From contig RBKR01000021.1 in assembly GCA_004835665.1 (NCBI GenBank), positions 620,001 to 684,000 on the forward strand: DNA of 64,000 bases, written 5' to 3'. This DNA comes from Phoma sp. XZ068. Its lineage: Eukaryota > Ascomycota > Dothideomycetes > Pleosporales > Didymellaceae. The notes beneath the pieces are model-generated. The model searched no databases, was not told the DNA's origin, and worked only from the letters and a program-made list of their open reading frames with translations. Numbering within the stretch: position 1 is the stretch's first letter; the number at the start of each line of letters is the position of its first letter. The translations under genes were made by a program, and so were the position numbers. Of the stretch, positions 11,746 through 23,059 are shown one piece after another.

Positions 11746-13980
11746 CCCTTAGGCATACTATATTAATTTTTAAAGTTCTTTCCCTGCTAGGTAGGAGGTT
11801 ATCCCTTAGTATAGTTTTAGTATATTTATAGATAACTAAACTTTCTTTCTTACTAATTTACTCTTATAATATACTTATTATATTAATAACTAAGTTTTTT
11901 TAGGTTTAGGTGCTTCTAAAAGCATATAAATTACTATATAGAAAGTGCTTTTATTAATCTATCTACTAGTATATTACTTGTTTTTATATAAAGTACCTTA
12001 AAAGAGCCCTTAGTATACTCTTATTATAGCTATATATTTTATATATTAATATAGCAAAGGCAGGTATTAATCCTCCTATACTTCTCTACTATAAGTTAGA
12101 TTATCTAGAGGTTATTATAGAAGATTTACTACCTAGTACTAAGGCTTAGTATAAGCTCTACTAGAAAGTGCTTAAACACTATTAACTTCTTACTTATAAG
12201 CTCTAGCGCAAGTAGCTTAGTTTCTATTATTAAAGTTATAATAGTTTATTATCTAGCTAACTTCTATATAACTAGTCCTCTAAATAGAGATATAATATAC
12301 CTATAGCTAGAGTGTCTAGAGTTAATATTATTAGTAAATAAAGTATCCCTGTATATATATATATACTCCCTATTATTAGCTCTATACTATATAAATAAGT
12401 ACTTTATCTAGTATAAGTAGAGAATTACTTAGTCTGTTATAGTAAAATATAATATATCTAGGTTTATAAGGAAATATAAAAGTTATAATACTATAAATAT
12501 AATATCTAGATATATTATAATTACTATATAAAGAATTAAACTAATATACTCTTAGTAGGCCTTAATCTCTTACTTTATAGCGCTCCTAGTATACTTTATA
12601 AGTAGTATTATACTAAGTAGAGTTTCTAGAAAGCACGTAGTAGTGTCTAGTTTAAATTTTATAGTAATCTTATTAATATATAAGTTATATATTAGAGATA
12701 TTATATAGAGTATATAGTTATATACTATTCTAATCTCTAGGAACTACTTAGCTTCTCTGCAATTATCTACTATATATATTAATTTAATTATATTAATTAA
12801 CTTAGCGCCCTAGGTTATATTATTTCTATAGTATATTACTAGTATATTATTAATATAGAAGAGAATAATTATTTATCTTTCTTTATTATAGAAGAGACAG
12901 GGCTCTTCTTTTAAGGAGATAAGTTCTAGATAATAGAGTATTCTAGAGAATTTCTAGTACTATAAGATTAGAGAGTTATATAGCCTATATAGTACTTACT
13001 TAAGCTAAATATACTTACTAGGCTTTATAAACCTATTAGGAAGCTTATAGGGTATACTAGGCTGTCCCTTTCTACTTATATATAAGAAGGCTTCTATAAT
13101 ATTAAGTTAGTAGATTTTAAAGTTAAATTCTATAGTAATTACTATTATTATATAAAATAATTGCGCTATAAGTATTATAGTATAGGTTAACTTAATTAAA
13201 TCCTTTCTTTAGAGATTGCTGTACACACAGATTTATACTTTATATTTAAGAAAATATCTATTCTAGTTAAACTTATATATAAATACCTATTTTAGTAGTA
13301 GTAGTTTCTATTTTATATTAGTATAATTAATTTCTATCTATATATTGCTTTCTAGTAGAGTTTATATCTCTTTATATACTACTTTATAGAAGAGCGCTTT
13401 AGAGATATAGGTAAAAAAATCCTTCTACTTTATAGGGAGTATTAGGAGTGTATTATAATATATCTATACTACTTCTATAGTCTTTATACTAGCCTAGACT
13501 ATTAGGGCAGCTATAATAACTATATATACTATAGTATATTTATTATACTTTAGTATTTTATTTATTATTAGAAAGTTTATTTAGATAAAGAGAAGAAATT
13601 ATAGATTATCTATATTATATAGCTAGATACTCTCTTACTCTCTTAAGCTAAAATATTATTCTCTCTTTCCTATACCTGCACACTCCTTTATATTAGAAGC
13701 TTTTCTATATAGTTAGTAACTCTCTCTAACTAGTCTATTATAGATTTATTTAGTTTAGGTTTATTAGGTAGGTATTATTACTACTTTAGATACTCTCTTA
13801 GATAAGGTAGGTATATATTAAGAAATAGTAGTCCTAGCGCTTAGTTATATAGAGTAGACTTATTATCCTATTATAGATTCTATTAGTGCTATATCTATAG
13901 GAGAGTGCACTTTCTATAGTAGTATAAGCTAATTACTTACTCTTTATAGAGCTTCTAAGGTCCTATTCTAAGGCTCTAGC
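11746..13980. other. W interior, no readable gene
   Basis: AT-rich, RIP-degraded DNA with scattered surviving TpG/CpA sites. I see no frame or motif that can be named. The last five bases (13,976-13,980, ctagc) are the left TSD of the solo LTR. Confidence 0.5.
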
Positions 13981-14488
13981 TGTTGAAGTCGTACTAAGCA
14001 AAGCTCGTGTACTCGTTCTAGTTGGTTCTCGGGGATGAATACGTTTACAAGTGGCTCGTCGGGGAGAGGGTATAGTTGCTTAGTGAAACACCGTGGCAGC
14101 TATGGGTAACAATGAGGAGTATAGATACGATCTATCTGTCTCGAGAGTTGGGTTGAGATTCCAATAACAAAGTGGATTGATCAGGTTGAACACGAACCAT
14201 AAGGGTTGTGTTCCTACGTACTATATACTAAAGGGATATGCAAGTGTCCTACGATGTCTCATGGTTTCTCACAATGTCCCATGGGGGGCCTTGTAGGAAT
14301 TCGTGGTACTTCGTGGGAATCGTGGGACGTCACGTGATGTTGCCCATGGTGTCCCACGGTCTTGGCCTGGGCCTGTTGTAGGATTTCGTGAGACACACGT
14401 GACCCTGAGGTCTAGCGTGTCGGCGATCCGGCGTGTGTCATTGGTGATAAAACCAACACCCCGCGTTCGCTGGTCCAGGATCGTAACA
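13981..14488. mobile_element. Solo LTR (508 bp), almost free of RIP, inside element W
   Basis: A sharply bounded island of balanced base composition in AT-rich DNA. It starts tgttgaagtc and ends tcgtaaca, so it has the TG...CA ends of an LTR with 4-bp inverted termini tgtt/aaca. A perfect 5-bp TSD ctagc lies on both sides (13,976-13,980 and 14,489-14,493). It has no coding capacity; the short frame across it (14,303-14,497) runs through the boundary and is spurious. CpA and TpG are abundant, so the insertion postdates the RIP of W or escaped it. It most likely arose by LTR-LTR recombination of a full element. Orientation is not determined. Confidence 0.85.
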
Positions 14489-14493
14489 CTAGC

Positions 14494-17400
14494 TTAGGTA
14501 TAGAATTAGGAGATAGTAACCTAAAAAGCGCAGCTCTTCCTATATAAGGTTTTTATAACTTATTAGCTAAACTTATTACTTATACAGCTAATATTAGTTA
14601 ATTCTTGTTATAACTAGACTAGCTATCTAATCTTTAACTAGAAACTATTATATTATCTCTAAGCTGCTACTTAGTAGAGAGTTCCTTACTTTCTAGGTTA
14701 TACTTATTTAAGTTACTAGTAGCTTGCGCAATATTACTTACCTAGTACTTTTTATCCTATTTATATAGGATATATATAAGCTTTATAGCCTCTTCTCTAG
14801 TAATTACTTAGTCTTTACTAGTATTCTTATAAAAGAGCTCCTTATTAAATATTATATTTTAAGTTATAATAACTTAATAAAGTCTAGAGACCTATACTTA
14901 ATATATATTAGAGGCTTTATATCCTACTAAGTACTTAATATATCCTCTTAAAGTAACTTTAAAGCCTCTCTAGTTATATCTAGCTACTTACTCTCTATTT
15001 AATAGGTATATATAATAGCTATAGGTGTGTATTCTACTCTAATTAGGTTATAGATTAGCTAGTGTGCTTCTTATATACGCTAGCTTATACTAGCAGAAGT
15101 ACTAGATAAACTATAAGTCTAAAGTCTTATTTAGACTATATATTATAGACTTTTAATAGGCTTATATTATATAGCTATACTACTACTTTTATAACTTTAG
15201 GCTAGAGCTGTATAGGTAGGTTTATGCTACTTACTATCTTTATTAATTTAGTTATTATTTCTTAACCTACTCTCTTAGGTTCTCTATTTAGCTTATATAT
15301 CTATAGTAGAGTATACTCTATAGTAATACCTTAGGAGCTTGCCTACTTCTTATATTATAATTCCCCTTACTATAAGAGCGTAGCACTATTATTATCTAAG
15401 TATAATATAATAACCTGCAGGTTATATTTTAACTTAATCTGTTTTATAAAACTTAGTATTACTCTTATAATTTTAGATAGTGTTTTACCTTATAAGTAGT
15501 AATAATAGATCTTGCTACTATAGAAGTATTTTAATACTAGTATCTACTGCTCCCTAGAGCGCCCTAGTAGCATATTAAAAAGATTCTATATAACTCTATA
15601 GTATAGATAAGGCACTTACTCTTAAGGTTTTCTTAAGATTACTTATTTAGTATATATTATTATATAATAGAAGTATTTAATATACTTTATACCTTCTATA
15701 TATATGTTTTATACTCTTATAATAAGTGCTTGCAGCGCTTTCTACCTAAGGTAGCCTACTCTTATATACTAGAGCTCTTCTAAGTCTATCCTAGGATATA
15801 TTACCTAGAATTTTAGTATTATTCTTCTAGGTAATATATAGTTTATAAGATTAGAAGAATAGAAGTATAATAGCTTATATTTTATAAATATTAGGTTATA
15901 GGTATATATAAGGTGTACTAATATAATACTCTCTTAGAGCATCCTAATATATAGAGAGCTGTCTAACTCTAAGTACTAAAGCTTCTTTATAAAAAGGCAA
16001 GCTTCTAAGATAATATTAATATAGAAACCTTTAACTACTATAATATTCTATAATAATAAGTTCTCTATCTATTTACCTCTACTTCTATTAAGTATCCTTA
16101 AGAATCTTCTTATACCTTTTCTTAGTATTAGAAAGGCTTAGGTTTCTACCTCTATTATCTATAAGTTTAGGGAGTATATAAAGCTTTCTAGCTTAAGTAT
16201 ATTAATAAAGTTTACTAAGTATATAGCTGTACTATTATCTAGTATAGTACTCTTTAAAAGTAGGTAAATATTAAATAAGAAGCTTATAGAGTATACTCTA
16301 TATAACTCTAGCCTAGTAATAAGGTATAGGTTAATTAGAGCTACTTAGATTATTCTAGAGTAGATAATTCTATTAGACTAAGTATTCTATAGAGTATATA
16401 AGCTTACTTATAGAATACTCTATCCTATATATAGTAATATATTCTTTATTACCTTAAAATATATAGAGTAGAGATATTTTATTATTTCTTACTTCTAATT
16501 TAAAGAGAGCGTAATAGGCTTTTCTATATAGCTCCCTCTTACTACTATTTTTAATCTCTAGTATTCTATAGCTTTATATATATAAGAGTAGGAGCTTCCT
16601 AGTATAATATATAGGTATTTAGTAATTATAGTAAGTACTACTAATATACTCCTCTTTTTAGCTAGAGCATTTAACCTAGCGCTAAAAGTTATAAAGATAC
16701 CTAGTTAATTATTTACTGCCTGCTTATTATATTCTTTAAGAATCCTTAAGTAGATTCTAGTAATTATTAGTAGATCTAGAATATAAAGCCCCTAGGTATT
16801 ATATTTAATAAGCTTAATCTATATAGAGTGTGCCTAGTTAGAAGCTATCCTACTTACTAGAGTATATAAGAAGTTCTTTATAGTAAGTGCTCTAGTAGTT
16901 TCTATAAGCTTATATACTATAGCTTTTAATAGAGAGTATTCTAGGTTATTATTTATTATTATAGATCTATTATCCTATGCGCTGCAGTATAAAGGTAAGC
17001 ATAGTACTCTACTCTAATATAATCTACTATATTACTATTAATAAGTACTATCTTAGTTTTAAGAAAGTATATAATTCTTTATAGAGATGCTCTACTGCTA
17101 GTATTAAGGAGCGTTATTATAGCTAGTATTATAATCTTCTTTAATACTATTATATTTACCTAATTCTATACTACTTTAATAGATTTAGATTTCTTAGTCT
17201 AATTTGCTATAATAGACTAATAGTAGCTTACTACTTCTTTATATATATTCTAGATTTAGTTATTAGTTAGTAACGCGTGCTCTTTATTTAGGGTATACTC
17301 TACTACTTTTTCTATTATTTCTAAGAGTATAAAAGCCTTTAGCTGCACCTCTATTATATTTAGAGCGTCTTATAAGTCTAGGTTTATAAGCTTCTAGATA

Positions 17401-17647
17401 TTATAGATTTCTAAATTAATCTAGAGTTATATATACTAGTTTAGCTAGTCTATATACTCTCTAAGCATCTGCTATATTATTAAGATACTTATAAGTAATA
17501 AGGTAGAAGTATATAGGTCTACTATATTATATGCCTTAACTTTTATTAAGAGTGCTTTTAAGAGAGTTAAGATTAGAGTAGCTAAATAGAGGTGTTCTTA
17601 CTTCTTAATTATAGGGATATTACTTTAAAGCACTAGGCTTATAACTA
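14494..17647. other. W interior right of the solo LTR, no readable gene
   Basis: RIP-degraded AT-rich DNA. A minus-strand segment near 15,370-15,450 (with L-Y-L-D-N) faintly resembles an RT catalytic motif, but the flanks do not support a call. No functional frame is present. Confidence 0.4.
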
Positions 17648-17883
17648 TAGAGGAATTAAGGAGCCTATAAGTATATATTTAGGTAATTAATATATTAGAC
17701 TACTAATCTTATATAAGATTAGATAAATTAACTATATATATATATAGAGTATTAGAGAATAGTCTACTCTGCTCTAGAGAGTATAGCACCTTTATATTAT
17801 ATAATCCCTAACTTTATATATATACTTAGTTAGAGTACTCTAAGTTAGTATAAGGTGCTTTAACTCTATTCTACTATAATATA
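17648..17883 (+). repeat. W right LTR (236 bp)
   Basis: Same length and nearly the same sequence as 9,490-9,725. It ends ataata-ta, where the left copy ends ataca. It is followed by TSD tctta at 17,884-17,888. Confidence 0.8.
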
Positions 17884-20400
17884 TCTTAATATTCTTAAAT
17901 ATAGAAGAGGAGTATATTGCCTATATTTAAGAAATTCTAGAATAATTATAGTAATATAAGCTATATATTAAGCTATTAAAGTATAAATAGTATATATAGT
18001 ATATAGAGTACCTTAGATATATAGTATCTCTATAAGAGGTTAGTATTAACCTAGAAAGAGCTAAAATAATCTAAAATTAGCTATTACTAGCTATAGTATA
18101 TAATATATATATTTTTATAAAATTTATAAACTACTATTAACACTTTATTAAAGAATTTAGCTATATAGTACTTTTACTTATAATATTAATAAGAAAGAAC
18201 CTAGATTAGGCCTAGGCTAGGCTAGCTATAAAGAGGGAGGAAAGCTAGCTACTATACTTACTAGAGGTAGTAAAGAAAGCCTTTAAGTAGCTAAAGAATA
18301 CCTTCTTAATAGTCTTAATTCTTACTTACTTTAAGAAAAGAAAATAAACTAGATTAGAAGTTAATACTTTAGGTAGAGTAATCTTAGGTATACTAAGCTA
18401 ATATAGCCTAGAATAAGGTAAAGAGAGCTAATAGAGGCTAATAGGCTTCTACTTATATATGCTTATCTAAGTAGAGTATAACTATAATATATATAATTAA
18501 GAATTACTAGTAATTATAAAGAATATAAAGTACTAGTAATATTATCTCTAGAGAATTTATTTTAAAATTCTTATAGACTATATAAACCTAAAATAGTTTA
18601 TAGAAACTAAGGTATTAAACTACTAGTAGGTTTAGTTATATTTAGTACTAAGCTAGTATAATTTTACCTTAACCTACTAATCTAGAAAAATAAACTTAGT
18701 AGATAGACTATTAAAAAGACCTAACTATATAAGTAAAGTATAAAAGCCTTTCTAAAAGTATAATTAGGCCTTTATATAACTAATAAAGGACCTCTTAAAT
18801 AGAAAAAGAGACCTAAGTACTTTAGTAGCTATAGTAATAATATAGTTAAAGGTAATATATACTCTACTAGAGAAGATAAGTATAGCTCTTTAAGAATTCT
18901 AGAAGGCTAATAAGTAATCTCTAAGAAAACCTAGAACTATAAAAGAAAAGTTTAATATAGAAATAAATACTAAGATAGATACTAGCGCTATAGGGCCTAA
19001 AATAGCCTATAATAACCTAGAATACTTTACTATATTCTAGTTAGGTATAAAGAAGCTAGTAATACTATAGAAAAAAGTAGAAGCTCTATAGAAATACTAT
19101 AATAACTCTATAGTAGAATATTTTAGTATAAAAAGAATATTAGAGAAACTCTAGTACTAATATATATAGAAGAGTATAAGAAAGAATATAGCTTAGTACT
19201 ATAAAGAGTATATACTCTATAGAAGGTTAATACCTATAAGGTATAAACTATATAGGCTACTAGTACTACTTCTACTACCTAATAAACTATAAAAGGAAGT
19301 TATAATAGACTTTATTATAGAACTTCTCTCTAGCAAGATAAGTAGTATAGTATATAATATAGTATTAGTAGTAGTATACTAATTAACTAAAATAGCTTAT
19401 TATATCTTAGCAAGGGGTAATTAGGATAAAGTTAACCTAGTATAGTTTTAAATAAGGGAGATAATCTAATTATATAGAGCCTTTAAATAAATTATTTTTA
19501 ATTAAGGCTCTTTAATAAATATAAGATACTAAAATACCTTTTAATATTACTTAAACTCTAGAAAAGTTCTTATATCTACTTATTACCTATAGACTAATAG
19601 ATAGACTAAAAGATAGAACTAGACCCTAGAATAATATCTTTAATACTACTATTTATTAGAATAGGATAATTAGGCTCTATAGATCTTAGTAGTAGAGTTT
19701 ATATATAATAATAGTATATACTTAACTATTAAGACTATACCTTTCTAGGTAAACTATAGTTTAGACTCTAGGGGGGTAGACTAGTCTAGTATAGCCCTTA
19801 GCTAGGGTAAATTACCCCTTAGAAGGTAGGTTATAACTAAACTTCTAGAATTATAATAGGAATATAAGAAAAAGATACTAGTAGTAAATATATATTAATA
19901 AGTATACTAGAATAAGTTAAGGTTACCTATTCTATTTATAGTAGGCAACTAAGTTATAGTTTTAAACTAATATATATAATTAACTAAGCTAAAATATAAG
20001 CTAGATTAGAAGTATATAGGCCTAGAGTATATAATAGCCTAGATTAGCTTATTATTATTTAAAATAGACCTACCTAGACTCTAAAGTGTTTATCTAGTCT
20101 TTTATATATTATTATTAGAACCTTTTAACCTAAAGGGCCTACTTCTACACCTAATAACTCTAATTCTAGATACTCTTTATATTTATAGTAATAATATATA
20201 AGAAGTAGAAAAAATACTTAAATAAAAGTAAGATAAGAATAGAAATTAGCTTTATTATATAAAATAGGCTAATTTTTCCTCTAAAGAAAACTTATAGGAG
20301 CCTAGAGTTAATATATCTTCTAATATACTTAAATAGTTCTAGAAAAGAGAGAAAATACTACCTAGGTAATAGAGTAAATAGTAATAACCTAAGAAGTGCC
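17884..20400 (+). pseudogene. Z1 pol, 3' part: reverse transcriptase, RNase H, integrase, chromodomain (RIP relic)
   Basis: Continues the RT frame (I-F-L-N-I-E-E-E-Y-I-A, normally I-F-S-x-x-x-E-E-H) right after the W insertion. RNase H and the integrase zinc-binding region follow without clear landmarks. The integrase motif normally reading AYHPQTDGQTERxNQ sits near 19,578-19,625 with Gln codons turned into TAG and Asp-Gly into Asn-Arg. A chromodomain-like segment beginning QEVEKIL lies near 20,195-20,345. Not functional. Confidence 0.75.
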
Positions 20401-22274
20401 TAGAATAGCTACCTAAGAAAAGAAAGAAATATTCTAATACTTAGAAAAATTATAGAAATTCTAAGTATACTACTACTACTAAAGTTAAAAAAGTTACCTT
20501 TACTATTTTTTCTACTAGGTTTTAGGTATTTAATAGTACTTAATAATAGTAGAAAGTACTAGAGGCTATAATAGCCTATAATACTATAAAATAGTATAGA
20601 AAGGTTATAAGAGTAGAATTTAAATAAACTATAACTATTAATAACTACTAAAGTAGTAGAAAACTAGGTATTATTCTATATATACTAGAAGTAGCTATAT
20701 TACCTTATTATATACTATTTTACTCTAGAATTACTAAATATACCTTAGAATACTTTAAAACTACCTATTACCTCTTATAACTTAGCAGCCTTAGCTAGAA
20801 GCTTATTATACTTTCTATTCTTTATATTTATATACTTAGTAATCTTACTCTTATTAGTAGTAGACTTACTAGCCTTAGAGAGGTAAAGTTTCTTAATCTT
20901 ACTTATAAAAATAGTAGCTCTAGCCTCTAGATTATACTTCTTACTATTAATAAGAATACTCTTAACTTATAATAGGTTAGAATAGCCTAAAGTAGCTTAA
21001 AAGGTAAAAAACTAACTATCTTAGTAGGAGAAGCAGCCTCTATAGTAGCCTACTACTTAAGCTTATACTTATTACTTTTAGCCTTAGCCTATATAGTAAC
21101 TTTATTATACTTCTAGTTAATAGAGTATACCTTAGTTATAGAGTTACTCTAAAAGCTCTAAATACCTAAGTATAAAAAAAAGTTATTAGTATAAGGCTTA
21201 AACTTTCTAGAAGAGTTAGTAATAGTTAAAAATAAGTAGTAAGAAGGTAAACTAGCTTACCTTTTAATTATCTTAGTAAGTTAGTATAATTTAGAGAGTA
21301 AATTACCTATAGCTTTAACCTTTATACTCTTAAGAACTTCTATAGCTAAAGGCTAGGCTTTAGTATATATATTAGAGCTAAGAGTAGTAAAGTATATATA
21401 AATATTATTAATCTAGTTAAAGATAGCTTTAGAAGGCTATAATAAGTTAGAATAGCCTATATTAGTTAATAGTAACCTAAAATAAAGATATATACTATAA
21501 AGTAGTTTAAATTACTAAAGAAATACCTTATATAATATATAGTCTAGATATTCTTACTAGCTTTAACCTTATAGACCTAGGTATAGTAAAGGTACTAATT
21601 AGTATTAGTAACTAGGGGGAAGTAGTAGCCTAAAGTACTAGTAAAGTAGGTACTACTCTTACTAAAGTAGTTAATATAGTAGATATAATAATAGGCTATA
21701 TAGTAGGTATTATATACTATATTATTTAAGACCTCTAAAAAATCTATAGTTAGTAGCTAAAAGATACTAGTAGGTAGTATAATATATAAATATAGTTAAG
21801 AATAGTATAAAATAGTTTAAAATAACCTAGTTAGTACTAAAATAGTTAAATAAAGCTTAAACTAGCTCTAATAAGCCCTAATAAGCTAACTTAGGCTATA
21901 ATAGCTTAGAATAACCTATATTAGAGCCTATTAGAGCTAGGATTTAAAAATAGAAAATTTTAAAAACTTACTAAATAGTATAGTAGAAAGAAAGAGTAAT
22001 AGCTAGAAATTATAAATAGAAACCTATTAGAGGCCTATAGGCACTCTACTAGCTAGTAGATAGAATTAGAGTATAAGTAAATAGAATTCTAGGTAAAGGT
22101 AAAAGTAAAAGTAGAAATTTCTCTCTAGAAGCCTAAGCCTACCTCTAACTTAAACTAGGCTATCTACTACCTATTCTCTTAGTATAAAGCTATAATAGTT
22201 TATAATAGCTTAAAACAGCTATAAATATATTTCTCTATAGTTACCTAGAATATTTAACTATAGAAAAGAGATAT
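20401..22274 (-). pseudogene. Z1 3' internal region with an antisense coding-like frame
   Basis: About 1.9 kb between the chromodomain and the 3' LTR, matched at 1,990-3,783 by the second Z copy. The plus strand shows no frame. On the minus strand two stretches read as protein with few stops: about 21,230-21,800 (Tyr/Ile-rich, unassigned) and about 20,790-20,960, which reads as a Lys/Ser-rich tail (K-A-S-K-S-T-T-N-K-S-K...) ending in a normal stop. This suggests an extra antisense ORF in the living element. No domain is recognised. A purine tract (22,262-22,274) ends the region. Confidence 0.45.
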
Positions 22275-22507
22275 TATTAGATATCTAGCTTATAGGGGTT
22301 AAATACTTATACTACTATACTTAGGTAGAGTATAGTTACTAGAGTTATCTCTATATAGGGTAACTAGAGTATATAAAGCCTAGCTTACTTGTTTATTATA
22401 AAGTAGTAAATAGTCTACTATTAATTAATCTTATTTAGGACTATTATAGTCCTACCTACTTATATTAATACTTCTCTCTTTAGTGCCTTTAGCTATTAGG
22501 CCTAATA
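22275..22507 (+). repeat. Z1 3' LTR (233 bp)
   Basis: Matches the other two Z LTRs over their full length. It is preceded by a purine-rich tract and followed by TSD gtaag (22,508-22,512). Confidence 0.85.
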
Positions 22508-22745
22508 GTAAGTAGAAATACTACCCTTATAGTATTATATTTAACCTTATTAATTAACTTTATTATTAGAACTTAACCTAACTCTTAAGCTAGATAGATT
22601 AACTATTTATACTACTTATTATTAACTCTATAGTTATTATAGTATTTTACTAGTTATCTATACTAACCTCTTCTATACTAGTACTTATTCTAAAGAACTA
22701 ACCTTAGAAGTATAAATAAGCTTTACTTAGTTTATAACCTTAATA
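22508..22745 (+). repeat. LTR-like block X, copy 3 (right part, interrupted by Z1)
   Basis: Matches 1,755-1,989. Joining 6,777 to 22,508 recreates the uninterrupted sequence seen at 1,744-1,765, which proves that Z1 inserted here. It ends ccttaata at 22,745, then ctagt. Confidence 0.7.
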
Positions 22746-23059
22746 CTAGTATACTTTTTATAGTAGTTTAATAGAGGCTTAGTAAAAGTAATTTACTTAG
22801 TAATCTATTTACCTATAAGGTATATTATACTATACTTAGCCTATAATTATTAACTTTTATTTAGTATTCTTTAGAATTATAATATCTACTATAGTATTCT
22901 ATTCTATACTTTAGATTATAAAAGTAGCTCTATAAGCCTCTATGCTAGCCTTAAGGTTTACCTAGTAGCTAGCTAGTATAGGGCAAAGCAGAATACCTGT
23001 GGAATAGAATAAATTACCGGAGTATAGTCTACCAAGCTCGATAATAGCAACGATATACT
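22746..23059. other. Edge of the AT-rich block and 3' flank of the AACS gene
   Basis: AT-rich RIP-type sequence continues to about 22,975, then composition changes abruptly to balanced DNA. No gene is seen. The stop codon of the next gene lies only about 85 bp inside the balanced DNA. Confidence 0.6.

Larger units (their letters stand above)
9490..17883. mobile_element. W: nested LTR retrotransposon inserted in the Z1 reverse transcriptase
   Basis: Two LTRs of exactly 236 bp (9,490-9,725 and 17,648-17,883) enclose about 7.9 kb, and a perfect 5-bp TSD tctta flanks them (9,485-9,489 and 17,884-17,888). The Z1 reverse transcriptase frame continues across the insertion once W is removed (...D-N-I-L, then I-F-L-N...). 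The interior is RIP-degraded but less completely than Z1. It contains a low-complexity Ala/Pro/Thr frame (10,503-11,228) and a Lys/Glu-rich stretch (about 11,470-11,620). I could not identify RT or integrase motifs with confidence, so the superfamily and coding strand stay open; LTRs and TSD make it an LTR-class element. Confidence 0.8.
6783..22507 (+). mobile_element. Z1: RIP-degraded Ty3/gypsy chromodomain LTR retrotransposon, carrying nested element W
   Basis: Two 233-bp LTRs (6,783-7,015 and 22,275-22,507) flank a gag-pol relic on the plus strand, and a perfect 5-bp TSD gtaag borders them. Degraded motifs come in the expected order: zinc knuckle 8,201-8,242, protease active-site region near 8,440-8,470, reverse transcriptase 9,020-9,489 and on from 17,889, integrase motif near 19,578-19,625, and chromodomain-like segment near 20,195-20,345. 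Removing the inserted W element leaves about 7.3 kb, a normal size for the family. A long 3' region (20,481-22,274) precedes the 3' LTR. Dense stops and near loss of CpA/TpG show that it is dead. Confidence 0.85.

Noticed and set aside
14303..14497. 64-codon ORF in the solo LTR
   Set aside because: It crosses the LTR end and TSD, so it cannot be an element gene, and it has no recognisable features.
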